Assembly: GCA_963727635.1 (NCBI GenBank) | Contig: CAVSHP010000028.1 | Span: 1 to 64,000 of the forward strand | Direction of reading: 5' to 3' | Length of the DNA: 64,000 nt | Origin: SZUA-36 sp963727635 | GTDB taxonomy: Bacteria > Pseudomonadota > Gammaproteobacteria > Xanthomonadales > SZUA-36 | In this document: piece by piece, positions 8,536 to 17,799 of the stretch | Layout of the letters: every line of letters begins with the position of its first letter | Numbering within the stretch: position 1 is the first letter of the stretch | Position numbers and translations under genes: made by a program | Notes under the pieces: generated by a model | Database searches by the model: none | What the model saw: only the letters and a program-made list of their open reading frames with translations | What the model was told of the DNA's origin: nothing

Positions 8536-9141
8536 TTAAGAACTACCAACCATCGTGACATCATCACCAATGACTTCGCCAACCTTGGCGGAATCGTGCA
8601 GTTTGAGCTCGACCGGTTGTTCAAAAATCAGGTTGCCGTGCACCACGACATCCTGCCCGATTTCCACGTGAACGGGCTTGTGGTGTTTACCGAAGCTCCA
8701 ACCCTGGGGCGCCCGCACCACGACGTTACCGGTCACTTCCGAGCCGTTCAGAATTTGCAGGTGGCCATTGACGGTCTCGACATCACCGGCGACCCTGGTG
8801 CTTTCCATTGTGATACTGCCGTTGACGGTCTCGACTTTACCGCCCACTTCACAACCCGGCTGGAGTGTAATCGCGCCATTGACCGCATCGATACCCCCGT
8901 CAACCGTGACATCATTACCCAGCTTGATGGAACCATTAACCGTCTCGACGGATTTGACAAACGAATTGGCGCCGACGCGAATCGAGCCGTTGACCGAATC
9001 AAGATCACCGGTCGTGGTGTTGTCGCCGAGGTTGATGCTGCTGTTCACCGTACTGTATTTGTCTGAAGCCACGGTCATTGCCGGCACGGCGGCCAGAACC
9101 GTCAACGCCGCTATGGTGAGAAATTTGGAATAGCTGTTCAT
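8536..9141 (-). CDS. secreted beta-repeat protein (DUF4097/polymer-forming-like)
   Basis: The 201-residue protein begins with a cleavable signal peptide (MNSYSKFLTIAALTVLAAVPAMTVA). About six degenerate repeats of 18-20 residues follow, each with a VNGSI or VNG turn (SVNGSIRVG, TVNGSIKLG, AVNGAITL, TVNGSITM, TVNGHLQI). This pattern is expected to wind into a right-handed beta-solenoid, as in DUF4097 and bactofilin-like proteins. Location would be periplasmic or extracellular. It stands alone, convergent with the phzF-like gene. The function is unknown. Confidence 0.75.
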   Translation of the reverse strand: MNSYSKFLTIAALTVLAAVPAMTVASDKYSTVNSSINLGDNTTTGDLDSVNGSIRVGANSFVKSVETVNGSIKLGNDVTVDGGIDAVNGAITLQPGCEVGGKVETVNGSITMESTRVAGDVETVNGHLQILNGSEVTGNVVVRAPQGWSFGKHHKPVHVEIGQDVVVHGNLIFEQPVELKLHDSAKVGEVIGDDVTMVGSS

Positions 9142-9352
9142 TGATCACTCCTGTAGATTTTCGATGTCCGTTATGAAAGATTTACCACGCAAACGGTGCA
9201 ATTTTGACGCCGCCGGCCTGCCAACAGATCCAGGCAGGCCCTTACCAAGCCCGGTGGTTGCGGTTATGAAGTTTGATGGCCGACACCGGCGATCGGTTTA
9301 AACGGGAATACCGGGGTCAGGGTCAAGTGAAGATAAAGACGACAAAAAAAGC

Positions 9353-9385
9353 GCCGGATACATCTTTTCTGAAAATGTATCCGGC
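9353..9385. repeat. hairpin related to the 8466 terminator
   Basis: GCCGGATACAT (9353-9363) pairs perfectly with ATGTATCCGGC (9375-9385), and a CCCCTTTTTTT run follows near 9397. Loop and stem resemble the 8466-8504 hairpin. It lies in the 320-base gap 9142-9461 together with a CCGGGGTCAGGGTCA string (9311-9325). No gene is visible in this gap. Confidence 0.5.
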
Positions 9386-9461
9386 CCACTGCTGTCCCCT
9401 TTTTTTCCTTTTTTGGTACACCGGTAATGATATCCTGAATGCTTTCAGGAAAGGCTTTGTT

Positions 9462-10128
9462 ATGCTCACTCTCAGGTCCATTAGCAAGTCATTTCACGAT
9501 GGCGAGAGCGAACTGCAGGTGCTCAGGGGTATCGACTTGCACCTGGAGCCGGGTGAGAGCGTCGCCCTGCTCGGCGCGAGTGGCAACGGCAAGAGCACCC
9601 TATTGCAGATCGCGGCCGGACTGGAAAGCCCCGACTCGGGCGAGGTCCTGATCATGGGCCGTTCGCTGGCAACCCAGAGTGAACGCGAAATCGCCATGCT
9701 CAGACGGCGTCATCTCGGCTTTGTTTTCCAGCAATTCAACCTGCTGCCGGGACTTGATGTCAGCGACAACCTGTTGTTCCAGCGACGGCTGAACCGTCTG
9801 CCCCCGGACGATGCATGGATAGAAGAAATCTCCTCGGTTCTCGGACTTGCGCCGCTGCATGGGCAGACCGGTGGAGGTGCTCTCGAGTGGACAGCAACAG
9901 CGCGTTGCAATCGCGCGCGCACTGGCGCATCGGCCGCAGGTTTTGTTTGCGGATGAGCCGACCGGCAACCTGCACGATACACTCAGCCGCCAGGTCATGG
10001 AACTGATGATCAGGCTGGTGGCCGAATCTGCCTGCAGCCTTTTACTGGTCACTCACAACCGTGAAATGGCGTCTTTCACAGACAGGCAGCTGATGCTTGA
10101 AGAGGGCCATTTGCATGAGTTGGCCTGA
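9462..10128 (+). CDS. ABC transporter ATP-binding protein (AttE-like), frame-broken
   Basis: This is the nucleotide-binding subunit of a MacB/LolD-type exporter. Walker A GASGNGKST lies near residue 43 and the Q-loop FVFQQFNLLP near 90. After a frame change come the signature LSSGQQQRVAIARAL, Walker B VLFADEPTGNLHD and the His switch LLLVTHNRE. The frame changes at GGG (9861-9863): dropping one G joins the halves into a 221-residue protein with no loss. ATG at 9462 is chosen because family members start shortly before LRSISKSF. The signature motif is LSSGQ, not LSGGQ. The permease follows 32 bases downstream, so the two should form one complex. Confidence 0.85.
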
Positions 10129-10160
10129 AATAGCATGAGTTTTATCACGGTTGAAGCAAG

Positions 10161-12647
10161 GTGAATCTCAACGGAGTTCTTCTAAGCCACTATCGCCGGC
10201 ACCCGGTGCAGGCATTGTTCCTGCTTACGGGTATCATCGTCGCGAATGTGCTGTTGGCCGGCACCCTGTTGATCAATGCCCAGGCGCGCTCGAGTTACGC
10301 ACAGGGTGAACAGTATTTAAACGCCTCACCCGTAGGTCAGATACGTCAGAAAGATGGCACCCGGAACATCGACGAGAGTGATTATGTCAGCCTGCGCCGC
10401 CAGGGGTTTGACATGCTGGCGCCGCTGTTGCGGCAGGTGGTACGAAGCGAAAATGGCGAGGCGCTGGAACTGCTGGGGATAGATGTTTTTGCCATGCCCC
10501 GGCCTGCCCGCAGACTTAATTTCAGCGATAGCGGCGGGTCGGTGGATGGCAGTTTGATGGGGTTTGCTTTTCCGCCTTACCAGTTGTGGGCCGCCCCGGC
10601 CAGGATTGAACAACTATCAAACGATGACAACAGCCAAATCAGGCTCGCATCCGGTGAACTGCTGCCGCCCCTGGTGCCGGTGTCCAACCAGCAACTGGGT
10701 CACCGCCTGTTGATTGACATCAAGGCGCTGCAATCGCTGAGTGGCAAGGATAATGAACTTACCGCGATACTGGTGTTTCCGGCATCCGCTTTACAAATGA
10801 CCCAATTGCTACGCGCCTTGCCGGCCTACCTTGAATATGCCGCAGACAGCGAAGCACCCGATCCGGCGGAATTGACACAGAGCTTTCATCTGAATCTTGC
10901 GGCGATGGGTCTGCTGGCCTTTGTTGTCGGTATCTTTCTGATCTATAACGCGCTGGCGTTCAGTTACACCGACCGCCGCGACCTGATCCGGAAATTGCGT
11001 CTCGCCGGTGTATTGAAAGCCGAACTGACACGGGCATTAATGCTGGAGCTGTCACTTTTCCTGGCCGTGGGTACGCTGATTGGCGCCTGGCTGGGGGCGC
11101 AAATGGCTGCCTGGTTGTTGCCCGGTGTCGGCCGCACACTGGCACAGTTATACGGTGTTTACATCAGCTATCCCGATGACCTGGTACCCACCGGCATCTG
11201 GCTGCCAATCCTGATGACACTGTTGGCCGCAGGCCTTTGCGTCGTATTTCCCCTACGTGGGTCTCTCAATGCGCCGATGCTCGAACGTAAACAGGCCGGT
11301 TGGCAGTTACACAGCGTGATTCGCCGCGATCGCCTGATGGCACTGTTGGGTTTGCTGCTGCTGGCCACAGCGCTTGTGACCGGCGTTGTCACAACCCATC
11401 TGTGGCTGGCACTGGCCGGAATGGCTGCCCTGCTGCTGGGTTCTGCGCTATTACTGCCACTGGTGCTTCGTCTGCTGATCGGGTTTATGGAAATACTGGT
11501 GCCGGCGCAGAACGCGCGTTTCTCGTGGCTGCTGGCGGATAGCCGCTGGTTACTCGGGCCCGCATCGGTAGCGCTGATGGCGATGACACTGGCACTGGTT
11601 GCCAATAGCGGTCTGAATACGATGATCAGCAGTTTCCGCCAGGCGACCGACGATTGGCTGGGTCAAAGACTGGTGGCCGACCTCTACCTGCGTGGTGAAA
11701 ACAGGGGCGCTGATCTCAAGGCCTGGATGGCGGAAACCTTTCCGGACCTGACCGTAACGGAACGCTATCGCACCGCGGTGACACGCCGGGGGCCGGACAA
11801 CGCAGCAGTCGCTGTCGAGGTGGTCAGTCTGCAGGAGGGCGAGCGCTTCCGTGGCAGTGTCAAACTGATGCAGGGGGTCGGGGACGCTTCTGCAAAATTC
11901 CATGCTGGCGAAGGGGTGTATATCAGCGAACGTGCCTGGCGGATCGATGGCTGGCAGCCCGGCGGTTCTGTGCAGTTATGCCCGGACAACGCCGAGATAC
12001 CCGTGCTGGGTGTCTACCGCGACTATGGCAATCCAAAATCACAATGGATGGTAAACCGGCAGCTTTTCAAAAGTTGCTGGCCGGATCTTTCCCCGATGGG
12101 TCTCGCCGTGTATGGCCCAAAAGACTCCGACTGGGGAGAAATCCGTTTGGCCATCACTGAAAAATTCAACCTGGATGACGACGAACTCATCGATCAAACC
12201 GAACTCAGGCAGGTAGGCCTTGCCGTTTTCGACCGCACCTTCATCGTCACCCAGGCGCTCAATACCCTGACCCTGCTGGTGGCGGCAATCGGTATCTTCT
12301 GCGCGATCAGTGCGATTCACCATCACCGCGTGGGCCAACAGGCGCTGCTGGCCTGCCTGGGATTGAGCCGGCTTGAGCGCGGTTCGCTGTTACTTGCGCA
12401 GTGGGGCATGCTTGGCCTGCTGTGCATGGTGCTCGTCTGGCCCCTGGGTACGCTGCTGGCGGGCTATCTTGGCATGGTGGTCACACCGGTCGCCTTTGGC
12501 TGGAGTTTCCCATTGCGCCTTGAATGGCAACACTACCTGGTGCTCGCCGTGCTGGCCGCAGCGAGCCTGGTGCTGGCGGTGATACTGCCGTCTTTAAGGT
12601 TGCTGTTTACCTCACCTGCCGCCCTGTTACGCGAGCAGAACGTATGA
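10161..12647 (+). CDS. ABC transporter permease, FtsX/MacB-like (AttFG-type)
   Basis: The 828-residue membrane protein starts at GTG 10161 and has an N-terminal helix (VQALFLLTGIIVANVLLAGTL), a large periplasmic region, three helices around residues 245-390, a second helix group near 400-440, a second periplasmic region, and three C-terminal helices. This is a fused pair of FtsX-type halves. Such permeases do not pump across the bilayer directly but move lipids, lipoproteins or peptides by mechanotransmission. In att operons two permease genes are usual; here one polypeptide covers both. Its stop overlaps the start of the lipoprotein gene (ATGA at 12644-12647). Confidence 0.88.
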   Translation: MNLNGVLLSHYRRHPVQALFLLTGIIVANVLLAGTLLINAQARSSYAQGEQYLNASPVGQIRQKDGTRNIDESDYVSLRRQGFDMLAPLLRQVVRSENGEALELLGIDVFAMPRPARRLNFSDSGGSVDGSLMGFAFPPYQLWAAPARIEQLSNDDNSQIRLASGELLPPLVPVSNQQLGHRLLIDIKALQSLSGKDNELTAILVFPASALQMTQLLRALPAYLEYAADSEAPDPAELTQSFHLNLAAMGLLAFVVGIFLIYNALAFSYTDRRDLIRKLRLAGVLKAELTRALMLELSLFLAVGTLIGAWLGAQMAAWLLPGVGRTLAQLYGVYISYPDDLVPTGIWLPILMTLLAAGLCVVFPLRGSLNAPMLERKQAGWQLHSVIRRDRLMALLGLLLLATALVTGVVTTHLWLALAGMAALLLGSALLLPLVLRLLIGFMEILVPAQNARFSWLLADSRWLLGPASVALMAMTLALVANSGLNTMISSFRQATDDWLGQRLVADLYLRGENRGADLKAWMAETFPDLTVTERYRTAVTRRGPDNAAVAVEVVSLQEGERFRGSVKLMQGVGDASAKFHAGEGVYISERAWRIDGWQPGGSVQLCPDNAEIPVLGVYRDYGNPKSQWMVNRQLFKSCWPDLSPMGLAVYGPKDSDWGEIRLAITEKFNLDDDELIDQTELRQVGLAVFDRTFIVTQALNTLTLLVAAIGIFCAISAIHHHRVGQQALLACLGLSRLERGSLLLAQWGMLGLLCMVLVWPLGTLLAGYLGMVVTPVAFGWSFPLRLEWQHYLVLAVLAAASLVLAVILPSLRLLFTSPAALLREQNV

Positions 12648-13793
12648 GAACAAAACCTCTGCGAGCAGGCTACCTCATGACTACCCTGCTCAGCGCACAG
12701 CTGATACTGACCAGTGGTTGCGGGCCGGCTGAGACAAGTGATCAGGATTCGGGGCTTGCGGTGCTGGCCAAGGGTGCGGACACCTATGCACAGGCAAAGC
12801 CGGGCCAGGCGCTACTGTTTCCACGCGACCACGGGGCGCACCCCGATTACCGCATCGAGTGGTGGTACCTGACCGCCAACCTGCATGACGCAACGGGGGA
12901 AAGTTACGGCGCACAGTGGACGTTGTTCCGCCTGGCGGTTGGAGCGCCTGGCAATCTCCGGACCGCAGGGAAACCCACAAAATAACCAGGTGTTCATGGC
13001 GCATATGGCCATTACCACGCCCACTGGCCACCTTTCGTTCCAGCGCTATGCACGTGGCGGTGACGCCGATGAAGAAACCCGCGCAGGCGTCACGGCCAAG
13101 CCATTTTCCGCCTGGCTGGATGACTGGGAATTACGCAGTACCGGTGAGCAATGGTTGCCGCTGGAGGTCAGGGCGCGGCAGGACGATAACGCCATGCACC
13201 TGCAATTACGCGGCACGGCACCGCTGGTCCTGCAGGGTGAGGCGGGTTTTTCAGCCAAGCACGCCGATGGTGGCGGTTCCTATTATTACAGCCAGCCATT
13301 CCTCAAAGTCAGAGGTCAACTGACCATTGCCGGACAAGTGATCCCGGTCGAGGGTGATGCCTGGCTGGACAGGGAGTGGAGCAGCCAGTTTCTGCAGCGG
13401 GAGCAGTCTGGCTGGGACTGGTTTTCGCTGCATCTTGATAGTGGTGAAAAACTGATGTTGTTCCAGGTGCGCGGCAAACCCGGCCAGAAGGGTGCCGCAA
13501 ACTATCTGCAGGGCAACCTGATGGCGCCCGATGGCAGTACAACGCCCCTGGACCCGGGCCGGATAGAGCTTGTACCGCTGCAAACAAGCCGGGTTGCCGG
13601 CCGTGATCTGCCACTGCACTGGCGCGTCTCCCTGCCGCAGGTCGACCGCCAGTTCGAAATCCAGGCCACCATTGAAAACCAGTGGATGGCGGTGGACTTT
13701 CCCTACTGGGAGGGTACGGTAACGGTAAGCGGCAGCGGTCCTGGAAACAGTGGCAAAGGCTACATGGAGCTAACCGGCTATCCCATGAATTGA
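12644..13793 (+). CDS. AttH-like/lipocalin-like lipoprotein, frame-broken
   Basis: The protein opens with a lipoprotein signal (LLSAQLILTSGC, lipobox Cys near residue 23) and continues with the AttH/CrtC-like double-lipocalin fold: FPRDHGAHPDYRIEWWYLTA, GAQWTLFR, then VFMAHMAITTPTG, YYYSQPFLKVRGQLTI and GDAWLDREWSSQ. Two single-base losses near 12937 and 12964 explain why GWSAWQSPDR sits in a third frame between the two halves. Restoring both gives one protein of about 383 residues. AttH proteins are exported partners of the AttEFG transporter; the gene overlaps the permease by four bases, which fits. Confidence 0.82.
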
Positions 13794-13817
13794 CCGGCGT
13801 AATTTGTCTGGCAAGGC

Positions 13818-15035
13818 CTACCGGGCTGCACTGGCAGCCATCCTCCAGTACTTAACCCAAATCCGCTCCTGCTCCGTCTTCGGCCGGAGAATCCCTTTTG
13901 TTACCGCAATAAACCGCACCTGCCCAAAGTCGTTCGGCGGTAACGCCTCCGACACCAGCCCACTCAACCAGGCGCCGTTCTCCTCCAGAAAGCCGATTTC
14001 CTCATCAGCCAATTGACCCCTGAGCCCATCCGGCACATTAAACCGCTTGCGCCGGTAGGCCTCGTGTTCCGCGCGCAGGTTCTCCACCTGGCGGATTCGC
14101 TGCAGTACTTTCATCCTTTGTACACGCTCCTCTTCCTGGGCATATTTGCGCCGAATGATCAGCCCGAGGCCGGCGGGTTCAGCCTGGGGATCACGGTTTG
14201 ACCTGCCCTTGATCTGGTCGATCTTCCAGTAGTTACCCTCCCTGCTGAGTCCAATGGTCACCAGCGGTCTTCCAGTGGAAATCTCCGAGACGGAAAACAG
14301 GCGGTATTTGCCGGCGTGGCAAAGCTGTGCGTAGGTAATCACGCAGTGCTGCATACGGTAGCCCTCCTGTGCCAGGTCGTATGAACTGGTTAGCGGCTGC
14401 ACGTGAAACTCACCCTCCTCAAACGCCGGTAATACCGAGTGCCAAGTGTTTGCCGCGGGGTTGAGTTTTTTCCATTTCAGGTAATTTCGATAAATGGCGG
14501 ACCAACCCGAACGCCACTGGTTGCGATCGAATACGGGTCGTACATCGCGCATCCACGTGATCACCTGCATCCATTCCCTGCGGGCAAAATACTGTCGCTT
14601 TTCGGGCTTGGCCAGTTCGCGCCAATGGTCATCGGCGGCCTTCGCAACACGAGGGTCCAGGTACATTTTCGTATCGTAATAATCACCCAGGCATATGATC
14701 AGACGCCTGCCTAATTCACAGGCCAGTGGCGCTTTCACCCCTCCATCACACTGCCAGTTGACATAGGCCGATGCCACCTCGAATGCATTCTTTGTACCCT
14801 CGATCTGCGGTAATAGCGCAGCGTAAGCGTCTTTGCCGTAGCGGTTGATAAAACGCCAGGCTGCCTTGGTCATGCCACCCTCGATGCAAACATTACGCAA
14901 GACGCCCATATCGTCTTTATCTGAAATCACTTCGCTCGCAATGGCCAGCTCACGAAAGTGGACGAGGGGGTGCCGGTGACTCACCGGGCCAACAGCGGCT
15001 TCAAGCGGGGCAGGCGGTTCGGGGATGAGCTGCAA
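13818..15035 (-). CDS. PcfJ-like domain protein
   Basis: The 405-residue protein carries the PcfJ-like signature in its middle: PLTSSYDLAQEGYRMQHCV, then YRLFSVSEISTGRPLVTIGL, then IDQIKGRSNRDPQ. PcfJ was named from conjugative plasmids of Gram-positive bacteria; the biochemical role is not established. The N-terminal 200 residues are helical and unlike the plasmid proteins. The start is TTG at 15035, supported by AGGAG seven bases upstream. No conjugation or phage gene lies near, so it is a lone chromosomal copy. The C-terminus is rich in Arg and Glu and may form a coiled coil. Confidence 0.8.
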   Translation of the reverse strand: MQLIPEPPAPLEAAVGPVSHRHPLVHFRELAIASEVISDKDDMGVLRNVCIEGGMTKAAWRFINRYGKDAYAALLPQIEGTKNAFEVASAYVNWQCDGGVKAPLACELGRRLIICLGDYYDTKMYLDPRVAKAADDHWRELAKPEKRQYFARREWMQVITWMRDVRPVFDRNQWRSGWSAIYRNYLKWKKLNPAANTWHSVLPAFEEGEFHVQPLTSSYDLAQEGYRMQHCVITYAQLCHAGKYRLFSVSEISTGRPLVTIGLSREGNYWKIDQIKGRSNRDPQAEPAGLGLIIRRKYAQEEERVQRMKVLQRIRQVENLRAEHEAYRRKRFNVPDGLRGQLADEEIGFLEENGAWLSGLVSEALPPNDFGQVRFIAVTKGILRPKTEQERIWVKYWRMAASAAR

Positions 15036-15429
15036 AATCGTACTCCTGTCAAATCATGTCAATACAAGATGGGAGAGCTCCCAGATTTGTACGATATCCG
15101 GAGGAATTCTCAGAATGTGAGAAATTAAAATCGCAGGGTAAAATTATGCGTCAGAAGGTATTGGGTCCTTTTCAGTTAAACTCGACGCTCGTCTTTTATC
15201 TCGGGGAAAATCCTCTTGTCTGCACCAGGTTATTTTTAATGGAGTGCAAGACGACACAAATTATTCAGCTGCAGTCAGCCCGAGGGGAAAAGTGTGAGAC
15301 CTGGCTGGTGCTTGGCGAGGTCGTCGGGGGTACACAAAGAACTTCAATCTCGCACTCGGGTTGTGTGTGGGGATAAACTGGCAGCCTGCCCGGTGAATCA
15401 AGCCGGGCCGTGATCAGGAGAAAATAATT
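15036..15429. other. intergenic region between PcfJ-like and DUF885 genes
   Basis: This 394-base gap contains a 106-codon plus-strand frame (15056-15376) without a ribosome binding site and without recognisable sequence. The last 60 bases before 15430 carry a GATCAGGAG ribosome binding site for the next gene. I see no RNA gene or repeat. Confidence 0.4.
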
Positions 15430-17146
15430 GTGAACCCAGTGCTTTTACCTCGCAGTTACCGCCCTTTATACGCATTTTTTTTGATGCTGGCGATGGTGCT
15501 GGCAAGCACCCGGCCACTGGCCGCGGACGGACCTTCCTCCAGCCAGCAGGCGGGACAGGCGGGCTACCAGCAACTGGTCGAACTGCTCGATGACTTCCTC
15601 GAATTCCGCGACCCGCAAGGCCAGCAACCCCGACAGATCATCCGCGACGTGGCGGGACAAAGCATCGACCCGGTGGCCGATTACAGTAAAGAAAGCATCG
15701 CCTGGCAGAGTGAACAAATGCGCCAGTTTCAGGCCAGGATGGACCGCCTGGACGTGGCCTCGTGGACGCGGGCGCAACAGGTTGATTACCTGGCCGTGCG
15801 CTCCCGGCTTGACCAGTACCAGTTTATTCTGCAACGGACCCGGCCATGGGCGCGTGACCCTGGGTTTTACGTCGACAGGATGCTGCGTGTCACCTTTACC
15901 GATCTGCCGCTGGAAGGTGAAGCCCTCGACAGTTTTCAAAAACAGATCAGGGCCATACCCGTACTGGTCGCCGAGGCCTACAAGCACCTCGATGATGTCG
16001 CAGCCGATTACGCCGACCTCGCTATCCGTAACCTCAGTACGTCCGACGGGGTCGGCCATGGCTATCCTTATCGGGCACATCCTCCAGCGGGGGTGCTGGG
16101 CTGGTACGACGATTTGCTCGAACGCGCCGTTAGCCAGCCCGCTCTTGTTGAAGACATCAGCGCTGCGCGTTCCTCGGTGCAACAGTTTGATGCCTGGCTA
16201 AAACAACAACGTCCGGGCTGGACGGCTGCCGCCGGTGTAGGTGAAGCCGCGTTTGACTGGTATCTCAAGTACGTAAAACTGATGCCGTGGACTTCGTCTG
16301 AGACTCGTCGTGCTCGGGCGGCGCGAACTGGATCGCCTGTGGGCCGATTACGCGCTTGAGCGGCATCGTAACCGTGCGTTACCCGAACTCGAACCGGCTG
16401 CCAGCGCCGAAGAATACCAGCAGCGTATCGATGCGACAGACAAGCGCATCCGTGCATTTCTGCAGCAGGAGTCGATTATCACGATACCCGATTATATTGG
16501 CGAACTGGACACCAACACGCCGTGGATCGTGCGGCCTTCGGGACGTAATTTCTGGGAGGAAATCCAGTATCGCGACCCGTCACCCGATCACCTGCACGCG
16601 GTGATACCCGGCCATCGTTTCGACGGCCTGCTGGCTGACCGCATTGACCACCCGGTGCGGGGCAAGATATACAGCGCAGCGCGGGTGGAAGGCTGGGCGA
16701 CCTACCTGGAAGAGGCCATGATGCAGGCGGGGCTGTTTGACGATCTTCCGAGGGTTCGCGAACTGATCCAGATTTTTGGAATTTTTCGCGCCGCCAGGGT
16801 GTCGGGCGATGTATGGCTGCAAACCCGGCAAATGGACATCGAACAAGTAATCGACTACTGGCTGCCACGCGTGCCGTTTTTGGACAGGAACGTCGCCCGC
16901 GTCGATGCCGAGATTTATCTCCGCCGGCCGCCGGGTTACGGTATTGGCTACACCGTCGGCAGTCTGCAAATGCAACGTCTGCTGGCAGACTGTAAGCGAC
17001 AGCAGGGCGACGAATTCGACCTGCAAGCGTTTCACGACACCCTGATGACCTCAGGGAGGTTGCCCCTCTCGTTGTTGCGCTGGGAAATGACCGGTCTGGA
17101 TGACGAGGTCAAGCAGTTCTGGAAGCGGGAACCTATTCCGAACTGA
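15430..17146 (+). CDS. secreted DUF885 family protein, frame-broken
   Basis: About 570 residues after joining. The N-terminus is a signal peptide (PLYAFFLMLAMVLASTRPLAA). The first frame carries WYLKYVKLMPWT and stops at 16359; the second resumes with RLVVLGRREL near 16301 and continues to 17146, so one extra base lies near 16297-16305. DUF885 proteins resemble M32-type metallopeptidases, with HEAxPGH and EGWAxYxE motifs. Here the second motif is present (RVEGWATYLEEA) but the first reads HAVIPGH, with Ala in place of the metal-activating Glu, so activity may be lost or altered. It starts with GTG, AGGAG upstream. Substrate unknown. Confidence 0.8.
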
Positions 17147-17406
17147 CCTGACCGGATACAGCGAGGCAAAAGGATACCCTGGCGGTCAGGTAGAAGCTGG
17201 GGTTCGTGGGCTTGGTATATTACGCAAGGACCTGTACCTTGGATGGCAGGGCAAGCCGAGCTTCCGAACCGGCTACAGGGGAATGTATACTTGTGCCGTG
17301 TCCTGGTAATAACCACCCACCCCAGCTTCCCCCCCGGTAGATTAAGTGGGACAGCAGTGCCCGAAACGGGCCCTTTAACTATCAAACTGAAAGATGTTTG
17401 TTGTGC
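17147..17406. other. intergenic region with repeat end
   Basis: Between the DUF885 stop and the first gene remnant there is no gene. GAAGCTGGGG at 17194-17203 can pair with CCCCAGCTTC at 17320-17329, giving a wide inverted repeat. The right part is the 62-base repeat described separately. Confidence 0.4.
17295..17356 (+). repeat. 62-base repeat, copy 1 (element right end)
   Basis: These 62 bases match 46069-46130 at all but about four positions, ending in the shared TTAAGTGGGACAGCA. In the second copy that end is the right terminal repeat of a 188-base MITE-like element; here only the right end is present. It borders two truncated genes (17407-17577 and 17578-17799), so it may mark a rearrangement. 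Confidence 0.75.
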
Positions 17407-17577
17407 TTAACTCAAACGCCTGAAGGTCCAGGCTGCACCGCCGAGAAGAACAAGGATCAACATCACTATCATCCACGGGGAATTGACCGGTATCGGTGTC
17501 GACTCATTAAGTCCCCTGACCAGTACGGAGGTGTTGACCGTGCTTTCATTGGCAAAATAGCCCGTGATGAAAATTGA
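17407..17577 (-). pseudogene. C-terminal remnant with IPTL-CTERM sorting signal
   Basis: Read on the minus strand the last codons before TAA (17409-17407) give GKHSIFITGYFANEST, then IPVNSPWMIVMLILVLLGG, then AWTFRRLS. That is a proline-containing lead, a membrane helix and an Arg pair, as in IPTL-CTERM/PEP-CTERM signals handled by exosortase-like enzymes. No start or upstream body remains: the frame runs into the truncated YchJ gene. Only the sorting tail of a former surface protein survives. Confidence 0.6.
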
Positions 17578-17799
17578 ATGTTTGCCAGGCCAGTGCCGGA
17601 CCCGAAAGGACCAGCATCGGTGAAAGCAGATCCGAAGCTAAAGTGGATAAGGTTGAAAGTGATAGATGCAGACCTGCAGAAAAACCAGGTTGAGTTTGTC
17701 GCAACCTATCGTCTGAATGGCAAAGCCCACAAGCTGAAAGAGAAAAGCCGCTTTGTTTTTGAAGAAGGTACCTGGTTTTATCTCAATGCCATCGGTTAA
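17578..17799 (+). pseudogene. C-terminal fragment of a YchJ/UPF0225 family gene
   Basis: The 73 codons contain LKWIRLKVIDADLQKNQVEF and ATYRLNGKAHKLKEKSRFVF and end in GTWFYLNAIG. This matches the C-terminal NTF2-like part of YchJ-type proteins (VEFxARY, ExSxF, WxYxxG). The SEC-C metal-binding N-terminus and first half of the domain are gone. The piece abuts the IPTL-CTERM remnant, so the two broken genes were joined by deletion or recombination. The sodium channel gene ends against it on the other strand (overlap of four bases). Confidence 0.65.

Noticed and set aside
15056..15376. 106-codon plus-strand frame after the PcfJ-like gene
   Set aside because: No ribosome binding site and no recognisable sequence; its start overlaps the strong site of the opposite gene.
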